Notes: generated by a model not told the origin, from the sequence alone. A stretch of 64,000 nucleotides of DNA from Mycobacterium sp. 852002-10029_SCH5224772 (GCF_001667315.1 NZ_LZHT01000005.1:1-64000), one strand, 5' to 3'; counted from the first letter of the stretch, positions 48,630 through 59,243 are shown. Program-made: numbers and translations.

Positions 48630-49444
48630 CGTCGTCGGCGGGAGTCCGTTATTCGCTGCGCTTCGTGGCGCTCGGCTACATCTTCGTGTTGCTGGTCGTG
48701 CCGGTGACGTTGATCCTGTGGCGGACATTTCGCCCCGGGTTCGGTCAGTTCTACGCCTGGGTGAGCACCCCCGCGGCGATCTCGGCACTGAACTTGACGC
48801 TGTTGGTGGTGGCGATCGTGGTGCCGCTCAACGTGGTTTTCGGAATCCCGACGGCATTGGTGCTCGCGCGCAACAGGTTTCGCGGTAAGGGCGTGCTCCA
48901 GGCGATCATCGATCTGCCGTTCGCGGTTTCGCCTGTCATCGTGGGCGTGGCGTTGATCGTGTTGTGGGGTTCGGGCGGTGCGCTGGGGTTCGTCGAAAAA
49001 GACCTCGGGTTCAAGATCATCTTCGGCCTGCCGGGCATCGTGCTCGCCAGCATCTTCGTCACCCTGCCGTTCGTGGTGCGTGAAGTGGAGCCGGTGCTGC
49101 ATGAGCTGGGAACCGACCAGGAGGAGGCGGCGGCGACGCTGGGTTCGGGCTGGTGGCAGACGTTTTGGCAGATCACGCTGCCGTCCATCCGGTGGGGCCT
49201 GACCTACGGCATCGTGTTGACAATCGCACGTACCCTGGGGGAATACGGTGCGGTGCTCATCGTGTCGTCGAACCTGCCGGGGAAGTCGCAAACACTGACA
49301 TTGCTTGTTTCGGACCGATACAACCGCGGTGTCGAGTACGGCGCCTACGCGCTGTCGACCCTGTTGATGGGGGTTGCGGTGCTGGTGCTGATTTTCCAGG
49401 TGGTGCTCGACGCCCGCCGCGCACGAGCGGCGAGACAGGCCTGA
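48626..49444 (+). CDS. cysW: Sulfate ABC transporter permease CysW
   Basis: A 272-aa permease, second half of the sulfate channel. Six TM helices; EAA loop [30 protein letters not shown], and [21 protein letters not shown] near residue 205. The GTG at 48626 (GTGA overlap with cysT) gives the family length and matches the N terminus of Rv2398c-type proteins. Confidence 0.93.
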   Translation: MTSSAGVRYSLRFVALGYIFVLLVVPVTLILWRTFRPGFGQFYAWVSTPAAISALNLTLLVVAIVVPLNVVFGIPTALVLARNRFRGKGVLQAIIDLPFAVSPVIVGVALIVLWGSGGALGFVEKDLGFKIIFGLPGIVLASIFVTLPFVVREVEPVLHELGTDQEEAAATLGSGWWQTFWQITLPSIRWGLTYGIVLTIARTLGEYGAVLIVSSNLPGKSQTLTLLVSDRYNRGVEYGAYALSTLLMGVAVLVLIFQVVLDARRARAARQA

Positions 49445-49457
49445 CGAGGAGGATGAC

Positions 49458-50540
49458 GTGACAGACGCCGGTACCGGCCGGGGCGACCTCGCCATCATCG
49501 TGCGCGACGCCTACAAGCACTACGGCGATTTCGTCGCACTGGACCACGTGGACTTCGTCGTGCCGACCGGGTCGCTGACAGCGTTGTTGGGTCCCAGCGG
49601 TTCGGGCAAATCGACCCTGCTGCGTACCATCGCCGGCCTCGACCAACCCGACTCGGGAACCGTCACGATCTACGGCCGCGACGTGACCCGGGTGCCCCCG
49701 CAGCGCCGCGGCATCGGGTTCGTCTTCCAGCATTACGCGGCCTTCAAGCACCTGACGGTCCGCGACAACGTGGCGTTCGGGCTCAAGGTCCGCAAGCGGC
49801 CCAAGGCGGAGATCAAGGATAAGGTCGACAACCTGCTGGAAGTGGTGGGGCTGAGCGGGTTTCAGGGTCGCTATCCCAATCAGCTCTCCGGTGGTCAGCG
49901 GCAGCGGATGGCGCTGGCGCGAGCCCTGGCGGTCGACCCGCAGGTGCTGCTGCTCGATGAGCCGTTCGGTGCGCTGGATGCCAAGGTGCGTGAGGATCTG
50001 CGGGCCTGGCTGCGCCGCCTGCACGACGAGGTGCACGTGACCACGGTGCTGGTCACCCACGATCAGGCCGAGGCGTTGGACGTCGCCGACCGGATCGCGG
50101 TGCTCAATCACGGTCGTATCGAGCAGATCGGATCCCCGACCGACGTCTATGACGCCCCGGCGAACGCGTTCGTGATGTCGTTCCTGGGCGCGGTCTCCAC
50201 ACTGAACGGCGCCCTGGTGCGACCGCACGACATCCGGGTGGGTCGCAACCCCGAGATGGCGATCGCCGGCGGGGACGGCACCGCCGAGTCCATCGGGGTG
50301 GTGCGGGCCACCGTCGACCGGGTGGTGGCGCTGGGTTTCGAGGTGCGGGTCGAGTTGACCAGCGCGGCCACCGGCGGATTCTTCACCGCGCAGATCACGC
50401 GCGGCGACGCCGAGGCCCTGGCCTTGCGCGACGGCGACACCGTCTACGTGCGTGCCACCAGGGTTCCACCGATCGCCCCCACGGCGACGGACGGCGCGGA
50501 CGAGGCCGACGAGGACGAGAACACGCTGACGTCGGCGTGA
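49458..50540 (+). CDS. cysA: Sulfate ABC transporter ATPase CysA
   Basis: A 360-aa cytosolic ATPase that drives sulfate import through CysT and CysW. Walker [10 protein letters not shown] (about residues 47-55), Q loop FQHYAAF, signature [15 protein letters not shown], Walker [13 protein letters not shown], and the H loop VTHDQAEAL; the C-terminal regulatory domain (about 240-340) is of the TOBE type. GTG at 49458 after GAGGAGG. It ends 4 bp before the convergent cysH stop. Confidence 0.95.
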   Translation: MTDAGTGRGDLAIIVRDAYKHYGDFVALDHVDFVVPTGSLTALLGPSGSGKSTLLRTIAGLDQPDSGTVTIYGRDVTRVPPQRRGIGFVFQHYAAFKHLTVRDNVAFGLKVRKRPKAEIKDKVDNLLEVVGLSGFQGRYPNQLSGGQRQRMALARALAVDPQVLLLDEPFGALDAKVREDLRAWLRRLHDEVHVTTVLVTHDQAEALDVADRIAVLNHGRIEQIGSPTDVYDAPANAFVMSFLGAVSTLNGALVRPHDIRVGRNPEMAIAGGDGTAESIGVVRATVDRVVALGFEVRVELTSAATGGFFTAQITRGDAEALALRDGDTVYVRATRVPPIAPTATDGADEADEDENTLTSA

Positions 50541-50544
50541 TTTC

Positions 50545-51288
50545 TCACGAGGCGTGCAGGCCGCATTCCGTTTTGGACATTCCCTGCCAGCGCCCACTGC
50601 GTGGGTCGGCGCCCGCCAGCGGCTTGGCCGTGCACGGAGCGCAACCGATCGACGAATAGCCTTCGTACATAAGCGGATTGACCAGCACACTGTGCTCGTC
50701 GATGTAATTCTGCACGTCGTCGTCGGTCCAGGCCGCCATCGGGTTGACCTTCACCAGCTTGAAGCCTTCGTCGAAGCCGACCACCGGGGCGTTGGCGCGC
50801 GCGGCGGTTTCGCCCCGGCGCAGCCCGGTCACCCACGCCGAGTATCCGCGCAGCGTCTTGCCCAGCGGGGCGACCTTGCGCAGCCGGCAGCATTCGCCGG
50901 GATCACGCGCGAACAGGTCCTTGCCCAGCAGTTTGTCCTGCTCGGCGACCGTGTGCTCGGGTGTGACGTTGAGCACCCGGATGTCGTAAACGGACTCGAT
51001 CGCGTCCCGCGTACCGATGGTCTCCACGAAGTGGTAGCCAGTGTCCAAGAACACCACCGGCACACCCGGGCGCACCTTGGCGGCCAGATCGATCAACACG
51101 GCCTCCTGCATGCTGGAGGCCACCACGTAGTTGCAGGTGGCCCACCCGCGTGGCCCGTTGATGCCACCGAATGTCTCGTCGGTCCAACGCAATACGTCGC
51201 TGGCGCTGGCGCCCTCGAGCTCGGCAGCGCCGCGCGCGGCGAGCCCGCGCAGTTCGGCCTCGGAATGCCTGGTTGTTCGTTCGCTCAT
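50545..51288 (-). CDS. cysH: APS reductase CysH (assimilatory, [4Fe-4S])
   Basis: Reduces adenosine 5'-phosphosulfate to sulfite and AMP using thioredoxin. The 247-aa protein carries the iron-sulfur ligands that mark APS rather than PAPS reductases, Cys133-Cys134 and Cys216-x-x-Cys219, and the catalytic Cys242 in the C-terminal ECGLH motif. ATG at 51288 overlaps the sirA stop (ATGA), so both enzymes are made together. Homologue of Rv2392. Confidence 0.95.
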   Translation of the reverse strand: MSERTTRHSEAELRGLAARGAAELEGASASDVLRWTDETFGGINGPRGWATCNYVVASSMQEAVLIDLAAKVRPGVPVVFLDTGYHFVETIGTRDAIESVYDIRVLNVTPEHTVAEQDKLLGKDLFARDPGECCRLRKVAPLGKTLRGYSAWVTGLRRGETAARANAPVVGFDEGFKLVKVNPMAAWTDDDVQNYIDEHSVLVNPLMYEGYSSIGCAPCTAKPLAGADPRSGRWQGMSKTECGLHAS

Positions 51289-52952
51289 CGCAAATCGTCC
51301 TCGTCTGCCCTCATTGCCCACTGTGCGAAACGTTCACCCTCGCCGCGATATTTCAGGAAGTTGCGTGCCAGCCGCTCGATGTAGTCGACGAGCTCATCGC
51401 TGGTGACCTTGTGCTGACGCAGCTTTCGGCCGAAGCCGCTGTCCTGGCCCAGGCTGCCGCCCAGATGCACCTGGAATCCCTCGACCGAGCCGCCGTCCCC
51501 GTCGTCGACCATCTGGCCTTTCAGGCCGATGTCGGCGACCTGAATGCGCGCACACGAATTCGGGCAGCCGTTGATGTTGACGGTGATCGGAACATCGAGC
51601 TGCAGGTTGATGTCCGCGAGGCGGCTCTCCAGCTCGGGTACCAAACTCTGCGCTTTGACCCGCGTTTCGGCGAAGGACAACTTGCAGAACTCAATCCCCG
51701 TGCACGCCATCACATTCCGGCGCCAGTGTGACGGCTGGGATTGCAGGCCGAGCGCCTCCAGGCCGACGATCAGCTCGTCGAGCTTGTCGTCGGGTACGTC
51801 GAGGACCACCAGCTTTTGGTAGGGGGTCAACCGGATCCGGTTCGAGCCGGCCCGCTCGGCCAGGTCGGCCACCGCGGTGAGGATGGTGCCCGATACCCGG
51901 CCCGCGATCGAAGCGACGCCCACCGCGTTGAGCCCGTTCTTGAGCCGTTGCACTCCGACGTGGTCGATCGGATGCGGGACCGGCTCGGGCGCCGGGCCGT
52001 CGATCAGCGGACGCTTGAGGTACTCGGTTTCGAGAACTTCACGGAACTTCTCTACGCCCCAGTCCTTGATCAGGAACTTCAGCCGCGCCTTGGAGCGCAG
52101 CCGCCGGTAGCCGTAGTCGCGGAAGATCGAGGTCACCGCGTGCCACACCTCGGGCACTTCCTCGAGGGGCACCCAGGCGCCGACCCGTTGGGCCAGCATC
52201 GGGTTGGTCGACAGTCCGCCACCCACCCACAGGTCCAGCCCGGGGCCGTGCTCGGGGTGGTTGACGCCGATGAACGCGATGTCATTGACCTCGTGCACCA
52301 CGTCTTGCAGGCCCGAGATGGCGGTCTTGTACTTGCGCGGCAGGTCGGCGAAGTCGGGCTGGCCGATGTAGCGGCGGGCGATCTCGTCGATCGCCCAGCT
52401 CGGGTCGAGCACCTCGTCGAGCGACTCGCCGGCCAGCGGTGAGCCCAGGATCACGCGGGGGCAGTCGCCGCACGCCTCGGCGGTCTGCAGTCCGACCTCG
52501 GCCAGCCGCCGCCAGATTTCGGGGACGTTCTCCACCTCGATCCAGTGGTACTGGATGTTTTCCCGGTCGGTGATGTCGGCGGTGTCGCGGCCGAATTCGG
52601 TGGAAATCTGGCCCACCGTGCGTAACGCGGCCGCCGACAGCGCGCCGCCGTCGCAGCGCACCCGCATCATGAAGTACCTGGCTTCGAGCAACTCGGCATT
52701 GTCGTCGCCGGTGAACGAGCCGTCGTAGCCCTGCTCACGTTGCGTGTACAGGCCCCACCAGCGGAAGCGCCCACGCAGGTCGCTCTTGTCGATGCTGTCG
52801 AAACCGTTCTTGGCGTAGATGGTCTCGATGCGCTCGCGCACGTCGAGCGGGGCGCCGGCCTGCTTCATCTCTTCGTTCGGGTTCAGCGGCTCACGATTCC
52901 CCAGTGCCCATTGGCCCTCGTTACGGGCCTTCGCGGGTCGGGCGGTGGTCAT
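51285..52952 (-). CDS. sirA: Ferredoxin-dependent sulfite reductase SirA (NirA)
   Basis: Six-electron reduction of sulfite to sulfide, in the cytosol, with siroheme and a [4Fe-4S] cluster. The 555-aa product has the two repeated reductase domains; cluster ligands lie in CTGIEFCKLS and NGCPNSCA. Tyr69 (LYTQREQ) and Cys161 (EACGDC) fall at exactly the positions of the covalently linked Tyr-Cys pair of the M. tuberculosis enzyme, which confirms the ATG at 52952 (after AAGGAGAA). Often annotated nirA, nitrite reductase; the neighbours favour sulfite. A Cys-rich leader frame precedes it at 53066-53167. Confidence 0.95.
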   Translation of the reverse strand: MTTARPAKARNEGQWALGNREPLNPNEEMKQAGAPLDVRERIETIYAKNGFDSIDKSDLRGRFRWWGLYTQREQGYDGSFTGDDNAELLEARYFMMRVRCDGGALSAAALRTVGQISTEFGRDTADITDRENIQYHWIEVENVPEIWRRLAEVGLQTAEACGDCPRVILGSPLAGESLDEVLDPSWAIDEIARRYIGQPDFADLPRKYKTAISGLQDVVHEVNDIAFIGVNHPEHGPGLDLWVGGGLSTNPMLAQRVGAWVPLEEVPEVWHAVTSIFRDYGYRRLRSKARLKFLIKDWGVEKFREVLETEYLKRPLIDGPAPEPVPHPIDHVGVQRLKNGLNAVGVASIAGRVSGTILTAVADLAERAGSNRIRLTPYQKLVVLDVPDDKLDELIVGLEALGLQSQPSHWRRNVMACTGIEFCKLSFAETRVKAQSLVPELESRLADINLQLDVPITVNINGCPNSCARIQVADIGLKGQMVDDGDGGSVEGFQVHLGGSLGQDSGFGRKLRQHKVTSDELVDYIERLARNFLKYRGEGERFAQWAMRADEDDLR

Positions 52953-53065
52953 CGGAAGTTCTCCTTCAAAAGGATCGCCAGCGCGGCCAGCACCGTTCAC
53001 CGGCACTGATGGGCGGCACGAAACCGTCAGCCAGCTGGAGACACAGGGGGGCTGGGTCTACCACG

Positions 53066-53167
53066 TCAAGGTAGACAGATACAGCTGCAAACGCGCTTGA
53101 GATCGATGTGCCGTCGCGCCACAAGCACAATGTGCGGGCTGGGCTGGGCGACAGTCACGTCGACCAT
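53066..53167 (-). CDS. Cys-rich upstream reading frame of the sirA-cysH operon
   Basis: A 33-codon frame starting MVDVTVAQ and ending VCSCICLP then TGA: three Cys codons in five near its end. There is no ribosome site before the ATG, and a TTGACC box at 53200-53205 (minus strand) is placed so that transcription could begin at the ATG. It ends 113 bases before the sirA ATG. The arrangement is that of the cysteine-responsive leader of the orthologous M. smegmatis operon. Upstream in-frame codons to 53263 exist but are unlike a coding sequence. Confidence 0.75.
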   Translation of the reverse strand: MVDVTVAQPSPHIVLVARRHIDLKRVCSCICLP

Positions 53168-53270
53168 TGTGCCACGGATGCTGAGGGGCCGCGCGAGCAG
53201 GTCAAATCTTGGCTCACGATGATTAAAAGTCCCGGGTAAGTCGGTGGCCGGTCCACAGAGCATGGCAACA

Positions 53271-53328
53271 CCGAACGTGCACTCACTGCGAGAAGACGGC
53301 CCGAATCTCGCACTGAGTGCACGCTCGG
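53271..53328. repeat. Dispersed palindromic repeat, family 2, copy B
   Basis: Left arm 53271-53293 (CCGAACGTGCACTCACTGCG...) and right arm 53306-53328 (...GAGTGCACGCTCGG) pair at 21 of 23 positions, around a 12-base loop. It lies in the divergent space between the sirA leader and hemW. Its arms match those of the copy at 39731. Confidence 0.8.
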
Positions 53329-53410
53329 CGAACAGGGACTTAGCGGTGTCGGCTCGTTCCGGGCGGGATCGACGGCCACGGGCCCCCTGTCGGCCGTGGG
53401 ATCATTTGGC

Positions 53411-54583
53411 ATGGCCATTCGCGAGGCGCCGGTCGACCTGCCCGACGTGCGGGTGACCGCCGGGCAGCCGTTTGGCATCTATGTGCATGTGCCGTTTTGC
53501 GTAACACGTTGCGGCTATTGCGATTTCAACACCTACACCCCGGCGGAGCTGGGGGGCGTCAATCCCGACGCCTGGCTGAGCGCGCTGGGGACGGAGCTGA
53601 AACTGGCGTCCACGCGGCTGCAAGCGCCGCCGGTGAACACCGTGTTCGTCGGCGGTGGGACGCCCTCGCTGCTCGGCGGCGCCCGCCTGGTGACGCTGCT
53701 GGACATGGTGCGCGAGCACTTTCCGCTGGCAGCAGATGCCGAGATCACCACCGAGGCCAACCCCGAGTCGGCCTGGCCGGACCTCTTCGACGCCATCCGG
53801 GCGGCCGGCTACACCCGCGTGTCACTGGGGATGCAATCGGTGGCACCACGGGTGTTGGGAATCCTCGACCGCATTCACACACCGAACCGATCGGCTGCCG
53901 CCGCCCGCGAGGCGCTGGCCGCGGGATTCGAGCACGTCAGCCTTGATCTGATTTATGGAACTCCGGGGGAGTCCGACGACGACCTGCTGCGGTCGGTCGA
54001 CACGGCCATCGCCACCGGCGTCGATCACGTCTCCGCGTATGCGCTGGTGGTCGAGGAAGGAACCGCCCTGGCCCGGCGAGTGCGGCGCGGTGAACTGGCC
54101 GCTCCCGACGACGACGTGCTGGCGCACCGCTACGAATTGGTCGACGCGCGACTCTCCGAGGCGGGCATGTCCTGGTACGAAGTTTCAAACTGGTCGCGAC
54201 CGGGTGGTGAATGCCGGCACAACCTGGGCTACTGGGATGGCGGGCAGTGGTGGGGCGCTGGGCCGGGCGCGCACGGATACGCCGGCAGCACGCGCTGGTG
54301 GAATGTCAAGCATCCCAACGCATATGGCGAGCGGCTGTCCGCCGGTGCGCTGCCGGTGGCGGGATTCGAGCAGCTCGACGCCGCCACGTTGCACACCGAA
54401 GACGTGCTATTGAAAGTCCGTCTGCGCAAAGGGCTTCCGGTTGACGTGTTGAGTGCCGAAGAGCGGGTACGCGCCACGGGTGTCGTCGCCGACGGGTTGC
54501 TGGTGTCGGCCGGCGACCGGCTCGTGCTCACGCCGCGCGGACGGCTGTTGGCCGACGCGGTCGTGCGGACGCTACTGGGTTAG
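53411..54583 (+). CDS. hemW: Radical SAM protein HemW (formerly HemN-like)
   Basis: HemW is a heme chaperone of the radical SAM family, often mis-annotated as oxygen-independent coproporphyrinogen III oxidase. The 390-aa protein has the cluster motif Cys30-x3-Cys34-x2-Cys37 (CVTRCGYC), FVGGGTPSLL, a TEANPE segment, and the HemW C-terminal domain; it lacks the fourth Cys that follows the CxxxCxxC in true HemN. ATG at 53411; GTG at 53396 is an in-frame alternative. The stop overlaps that of the convergent permease gene. M. tuberculosis has rpfD and Rv2390c between sirA and hemW; both are missing here. Confidence 0.88.
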   Translation: MAIREAPVDLPDVRVTAGQPFGIYVHVPFCVTRCGYCDFNTYTPAELGGVNPDAWLSALGTELKLASTRLQAPPVNTVFVGGGTPSLLGGARLVTLLDMVREHFPLAADAEITTEANPESAWPDLFDAIRAAGYTRVSLGMQSVAPRVLGILDRIHTPNRSAAAAREALAAGFEHVSLDLIYGTPGESDDDLLRSVDTAIATGVDHVSAYALVVEEGTALARRVRRGELAAPDDDVLAHRYELVDARLSEAGMSWYEVSNWSRPGGECRHNLGYWDGGQWWGAGPGAHGYAGSTRWWNVKHPNAYGERLSAGALPVAGFEQLDAATLHTEDVLLKVRLRKGLPVDVLSAEERVRATGVVADGLLVSAGDRLVLTPRGRLLADAVVRTLLG

Positions 54584-55815
54584 GTCACTGGGAACCATTG
54601 CCCGACCATGCGGACGATCTCGATATAGAGCGGGATTCCGATGGTGACGTTGTAGGAGAACGTCAGACCCAGTGAGGCGGCCAGCGGCAGGGTCGGGCTG
54701 GCTTCCGGGATTGCCAGACGCTGGACCGCCGGGACCGCGATGTAGGACGACGCACCGCACAGCACCGCGAACAGCACGTACGTTCCTGTCTGGAAGTGGG
54801 TGTGGGTGAGGGAGGCGTAGATGTGCGCGACAATAATCCCCAGCGTCGCGAAGATGTTCGGCGCCAGCAGACCGAAGACGATGAAGCCGGGACCCGCGGT
54901 GCGCAAGTCCCTCAGCTTGCGGGCCGCCGTCATGCCCATCTCGAGCAGGAACAGACAGAGCACACCCTGGAATGCCACCACGAAGAACTTGTCGTCGGCG
55001 GCGACGACCTTGTTGCCCTGCAGCCCACTGACGAGGCCGATGATGATTCCGCCGAAAAGGAGGACCAGCCCGGGGTTGAGGAAAACCTCTTGGAAGAGCT
55101 CACGGGAGAAAAAGGGCCGCTTGTTGTCCCCCTGGGATCCGTCGGACTCCCAGTCCGGATGGTCCAGCCTTTCCAACGAGAGTTCCAACTCCGGTTCGAG
55201 GCCCCGCTCGTACTCCGTATCGAGGCCCTGGCCCTGTGGGGGCTTTGCCGCGGCGCCCGGTCCGACCCCGACCCTGGCCGATGGCGTGTAGCCGGCCTCT
55301 TGGGGCATGTACCCCGCCGGGTCCATGCCCCGATGCCGCAGTCGCGCCACCAGGTACAGCGCCACCAGGCAGCCGGGAACCTCCATGACGGCCAGCATGA
55401 CCGGCATGTAGGCGTCGAACGTGATGTTGACGGTGGCCAGGACGGCCACACAGGTGGCGAAGGTTCCGGCCGAATCCGAGCCGTAATACCCGGCGACCGT
55501 CGCTCGATCGACACCTCGAAGCGAGGTCAGCAAAGTCAGCAGCAGGTAGGCGATGCAGCCGATGACGAAGTTCAGCACGAAGCCCAGCACGATGAATCCG
55601 ACGATGGCACCCACGCTGGAGGCGCTGACGTTGGCGAGTTCCTCGCCACCGTGCCAGCCGATGGCCAGCAGCAGGTACAGCGTCAAGCCCTGGTAGATCA
55701 CGTAAGGAAATTCGAAGCGGACCTTCAGGATCGGGATTAGGAACCCGAAGTAGAAAAAGAGTAGAAGCGGCTTGAACAGGTTGTGCGTGAAGTTGTGCCA
55801 GAACTCTTGCAGCAT
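54580..55815 (-). CDS. SbtA-like sodium-dependent bicarbonate permease family protein
   Basis: A 411-aa membrane protein (Rv2387 family). Two inverted five-helix halves, at about residues 12-170 and 250-405, are joined by a hydrophilic loop of about 80 residues rich in Glu, Asp, Pro and Gly (about 168-245). VAGYYGSDSAGTFATC in the first half and GASSYIAVPAVQRLAIPEA in the second are the matching inverted signatures of SbtA (DUF897) transporters. Cyanobacterial SbtA imports bicarbonate with sodium; transport here is by homology only. ATG at 55815. Confidence 0.8.
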   Translation of the reverse strand: MLQEFWHNFTHNLFKPLLLFFYFGFLIPILKVRFEFPYVIYQGLTLYLLLAIGWHGGEELANVSASSVGAIVGFIVLGFVLNFVIGCIAYLLLTLLTSLRGVDRATVAGYYGSDSAGTFATCVAVLATVNITFDAYMPVMLAVMEVPGCLVALYLVARLRHRGMDPAGYMPQEAGYTPSARVGVGPGAAAKPPQGQGLDTEYERGLEPELELSLERLDHPDWESDGSQGDNKRPFFSRELFQEVFLNPGLVLLFGGIIIGLVSGLQGNKVVAADDKFFVVAFQGVLCLFLLEMGMTAARKLRDLRTAGPGFIVFGLLAPNIFATLGIIVAHIYASLTHTHFQTGTYVLFAVLCGASSYIAVPAVQRLAIPEASPTLPLAASLGLTFSYNVTIGIPLYIEIVRMVGQWFPVT

Positions 55816-56518
55816 CGGGTGCCTCTCGCTTGAAGCGTGTGATCAGGGGAAGCACCGCCCACAACCTGGGCAACCACAACCATCCCGAGACCGTGCAAAA
55901 ACGTAACTCCGCCGCTGGGGGTCCGCCACTCGGACACGCCGCCGAAAAGCCCCCGCTCAGCCCCGGCGCATCGGACTGTCCGATTTTGCTGAAGCTAGTG
56001 GTCACAGCTTCGCTGGTCGAACAACCCCGTGCGCCTTAAGCGTGAATTCGCTGTGACTTTTCTGGAGATTCACTGGGTGGACAACGGAGATCGACGCGCA
56101 GAAGAATCGCGGATGACTAGGTGCCAAATTCTTGGTAACAGCGTCATCGAGGCCGAAGGCGAGTGATGCGTGGCGATTTCGCGCCGAGCCGTTTGGGCGG
56201 GAGCCTGGCGGCGGCCCGGTCTCGGTGACGCCGGCGTGTCGCCCCCCGCGGTGTGTACTGCTCGAAAGCTGGCAAGCCGAGGTGACGGACCGGGTCGATA
56301 TTGTTATCTGCCGATCACGGGCCGGCGTCGATCGAGGTTAGCTGGTGGGAGCAAAAGTGGCGTCCTTATGGTCTTGGTCTTGTTAAGGCCGCCCGGTCGG
56401 CGCGTCGTGCGGCGGCCACGCACCTCCGGATAGTTCGCTGAAAGCCCCCGAGGGCGGCCATGCGAGGAGTGTGCGCCGATCGACGGGCAATTCGATGGGA
56501 GCGGTTGCGCACAGCTAC
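55816..56518. other. Gene-free region between permease and mbtI
   Basis: About 700 bases without a convincing gene. Short open frames (for example 56132-56341) lack ribosome sites and have Arg-rich, shadow-like translations. The part from 56030 to 56150 is more AT-rich than its neighbours. Promoters of the leftward permease and rightward mbtI must be here; I see no tRNA, riboswitch or repeat that I can defend. Confidence 0.6.
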
Positions 56519-57896
<1,378 letters not shown>

Positions 57897-57909
57897 CCGG
57901 CTGATCGCT

Positions 57910-57937
57910 GGCCGGCGCCCATAGCCGGCCGCGTTTT
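57910..57937 (+). terminator. Hairpin terminator after mbtI
   Basis: GGCCGGC (57910-57916), a 7-base loop, GCCGGCC (57924-57930), then GCGTTTTGTT. The stem is perfect and the T-run short, as common in mycobacteria. It lies 14 bases after the mbtI stop. Confidence 0.65.
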
Positions 57938-57963
57938 GTTCGTCACATCACGATTCGGCCGTA

Positions 57964-57978
57964 GGGACTTTCGGCCCT
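57964..57978. promoter_or_regulatory. DosR-like box upstream of desA1 paralogue
   Basis: GGGACTTTCGGCCCT fits the DosR (DevR) palindrome pattern GGGACTTNNGNCCCT at every fixed position; against the stricter 20-bp consensus the outer flanks are weak. It lies 95 bases before the GTG at 58073, where an activator of hypoxic genes would bind. Confidence 0.6.
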
Positions 57979-57997
57979 ATTTGCCCACGTCTGCTGA

Positions 57998-58025
57998 GTG
58001 TCATCTTTATGTAACCGCATGACAC
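57998..58025. promoter_or_regulatory. 7-bp inverted repeat in desA1-paralogue leader
   Basis: GTGTCAT (57998-58004) and ATGACAC (58019-58025), perfect, with a 14-base spacer, between the DosR-like box and the start codon. It could be a repressor operator (desaturase genes of mycobacteria are under TetR-type control) or a coincidence. Confidence 0.35.
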
Positions 58026-58072
58026 AGATACATTGCGCGGTACTGACCGCAACAGATAACTGGGAGGGTTTC

Positions 58073-59089
58073 GTGTCCAACGACCTGACTAACCTGCAGC
58101 TACTCCACGAACTCGAGCCGGTGGTCGAGCGCCTGCTCAACCGGCACCTCTCGATGTTCAAGGAATGGCATCCGCACGACTACGTTCCCTGGTCGGACGG
58201 CAAGAATTTCTACGCATTGGACGGTCAGGATTGGGAGCCGGGCCAGACCCAGCTGCCCGATGTGGCGCAGGTGGCAATGGTCCAAAATCTGTTGACCGAG
58301 GACAATTTGCCGTCCTATCACCGCGAGATCGCGATGAATTTCAGCATGGATGGCCCATGGGGCCAGTGGGTGAATCGGTGGACAGCCGAGGAGGCCAGAC
58401 ACAGCATCGCGCTGCGCGATTACCTGGTCGTCACCCGCACCGTCGACCCGGTGGAGTTGGAGAAGTTGCGGCTCGAGCAAATGACCAGAGGCTTCAGCCC
58501 GGGCCAGAATAACCAGGGCGATATGTTCGCTGAGGGCCTGTTCGACTCGGTCATGTACGTCTCGTTCCAGGAATTGGCCACCCGCGTCTCGCATCGCAAC
58601 ACCGGCAGAGTCAGTAACGACGCCATCGCCGAGCAGTTGATGGCCAGGGTGTCTCATGACGAGAACCTGCACATGATCTTTTACCGGGATGTCAGTGCCG
58701 CGGGCCTGGACATTGCACCCAATCAGGCCATGAAGTCGGTGCACCGGATCCTGCGCAATTTCAGGATGCCCGGATTCACGGTGCCCGAGTTTCGGCGTAA
58801 GGCGGTCGTCATCGCCGTTGGCGGTGTTTATGACCCGCGCATTCATCTCGACGAAGTCGTCATGCCCGTGCTGAGGAAGTGGCGCATCTTTGAACGCGGA
58901 GACATCACCGGCGAGGCCGCCCGGATGCGCGACGACCTCGCCCTCCTGGTCAAGGAGCTGCAGGATGCCTCCGAAAAGTTCGACGAGTCCAAGCAGCGCT
59001 ACCTCGAGCGCGAGGCGCGCAGGACCGAGAAGATCACCGCCAGCAAAGTGCTACAAACAAAAGGGACGCTGACACTGAGCGGCCACTGA
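58073..59089 (+). CDS. Acyl-ACP desaturase, DesA1 paralogue
   Basis: A soluble diiron desaturase of 338 aa, the length of M. tuberculosis DesA1 and similar along its whole length. The GTG start at 58073 has GGGAGG 5 bases before it. Iron ligands of the plant-type acyl-ACP desaturase fold: Glu76, Glu107 and His110 (EEARH), Glu167, Glu197 and His200 (DENLH). DesA1 places a double bond in mycolic-acid precursors; this copy is outside the usual desA1 neighbourhood, so it is probably a paralogue with its own regulation. The DosR-like box suggests induction under low oxygen, which would be surprising for an oxygen-using enzyme. Confidence 0.88.
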   Translation: MSNDLTNLQLLHELEPVVERLLNRHLSMFKEWHPHDYVPWSDGKNFYALDGQDWEPGQTQLPDVAQVAMVQNLLTEDNLPSYHREIAMNFSMDGPWGQWVNRWTAEEARHSIALRDYLVVTRTVDPVELEKLRLEQMTRGFSPGQNNQGDMFAEGLFDSVMYVSFQELATRVSHRNTGRVSNDAIAEQLMARVSHDENLHMIFYRDVSAAGLDIAPNQAMKSVHRILRNFRMPGFTVPEFRRKAVVIAVGGVYDPRIHLDEVVMPVLRKWRIFERGDITGEAARMRDDLALLVKELQDASEKFDESKQRYLEREARRTEKITASKVLQTKGTLTLSGH

Positions 59090-59151
59090 GAATAGTTATG
59101 CACAGCTCAGGGCGGTGACGAGCGCATATGGCGAGCAAATTCTCAATGGCC
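59081..59151. repeat. 13-bp inverted repeat across the end of the desaturase gene
   Basis: GGCCACTGAGAAT (59081-59093) spans the desaturase stop codon; ATTCTCAATGGCC (59139-59151) pairs with it at 12 of 13 positions across a 45-base loop. It may end transcription or form a protein site ahead of the lipoprotein promoter (TTGACA at 59161-59166). Confidence 0.45.
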
Positions 59152-59243
59152 AGTAAAGGGTTGACAGCGAATATCCATCATTCTCATGTTTTTTCGCGGT
59201 GCGGCGCTTACATTTGTCCCAACTTCAACGGGATGGAGTATTC

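Noticed and set aside
49257..50690. 477-codon open frame antisense to cysA
   Set aside because: CysA has all ABC motifs; the reverse frame is a shadow.
56132..56341. 69-codon frame in the gap before mbtI
   Set aside because: No ribosome site, atypical composition, no domain; overlapping frames of similar length exist on the same stretch.
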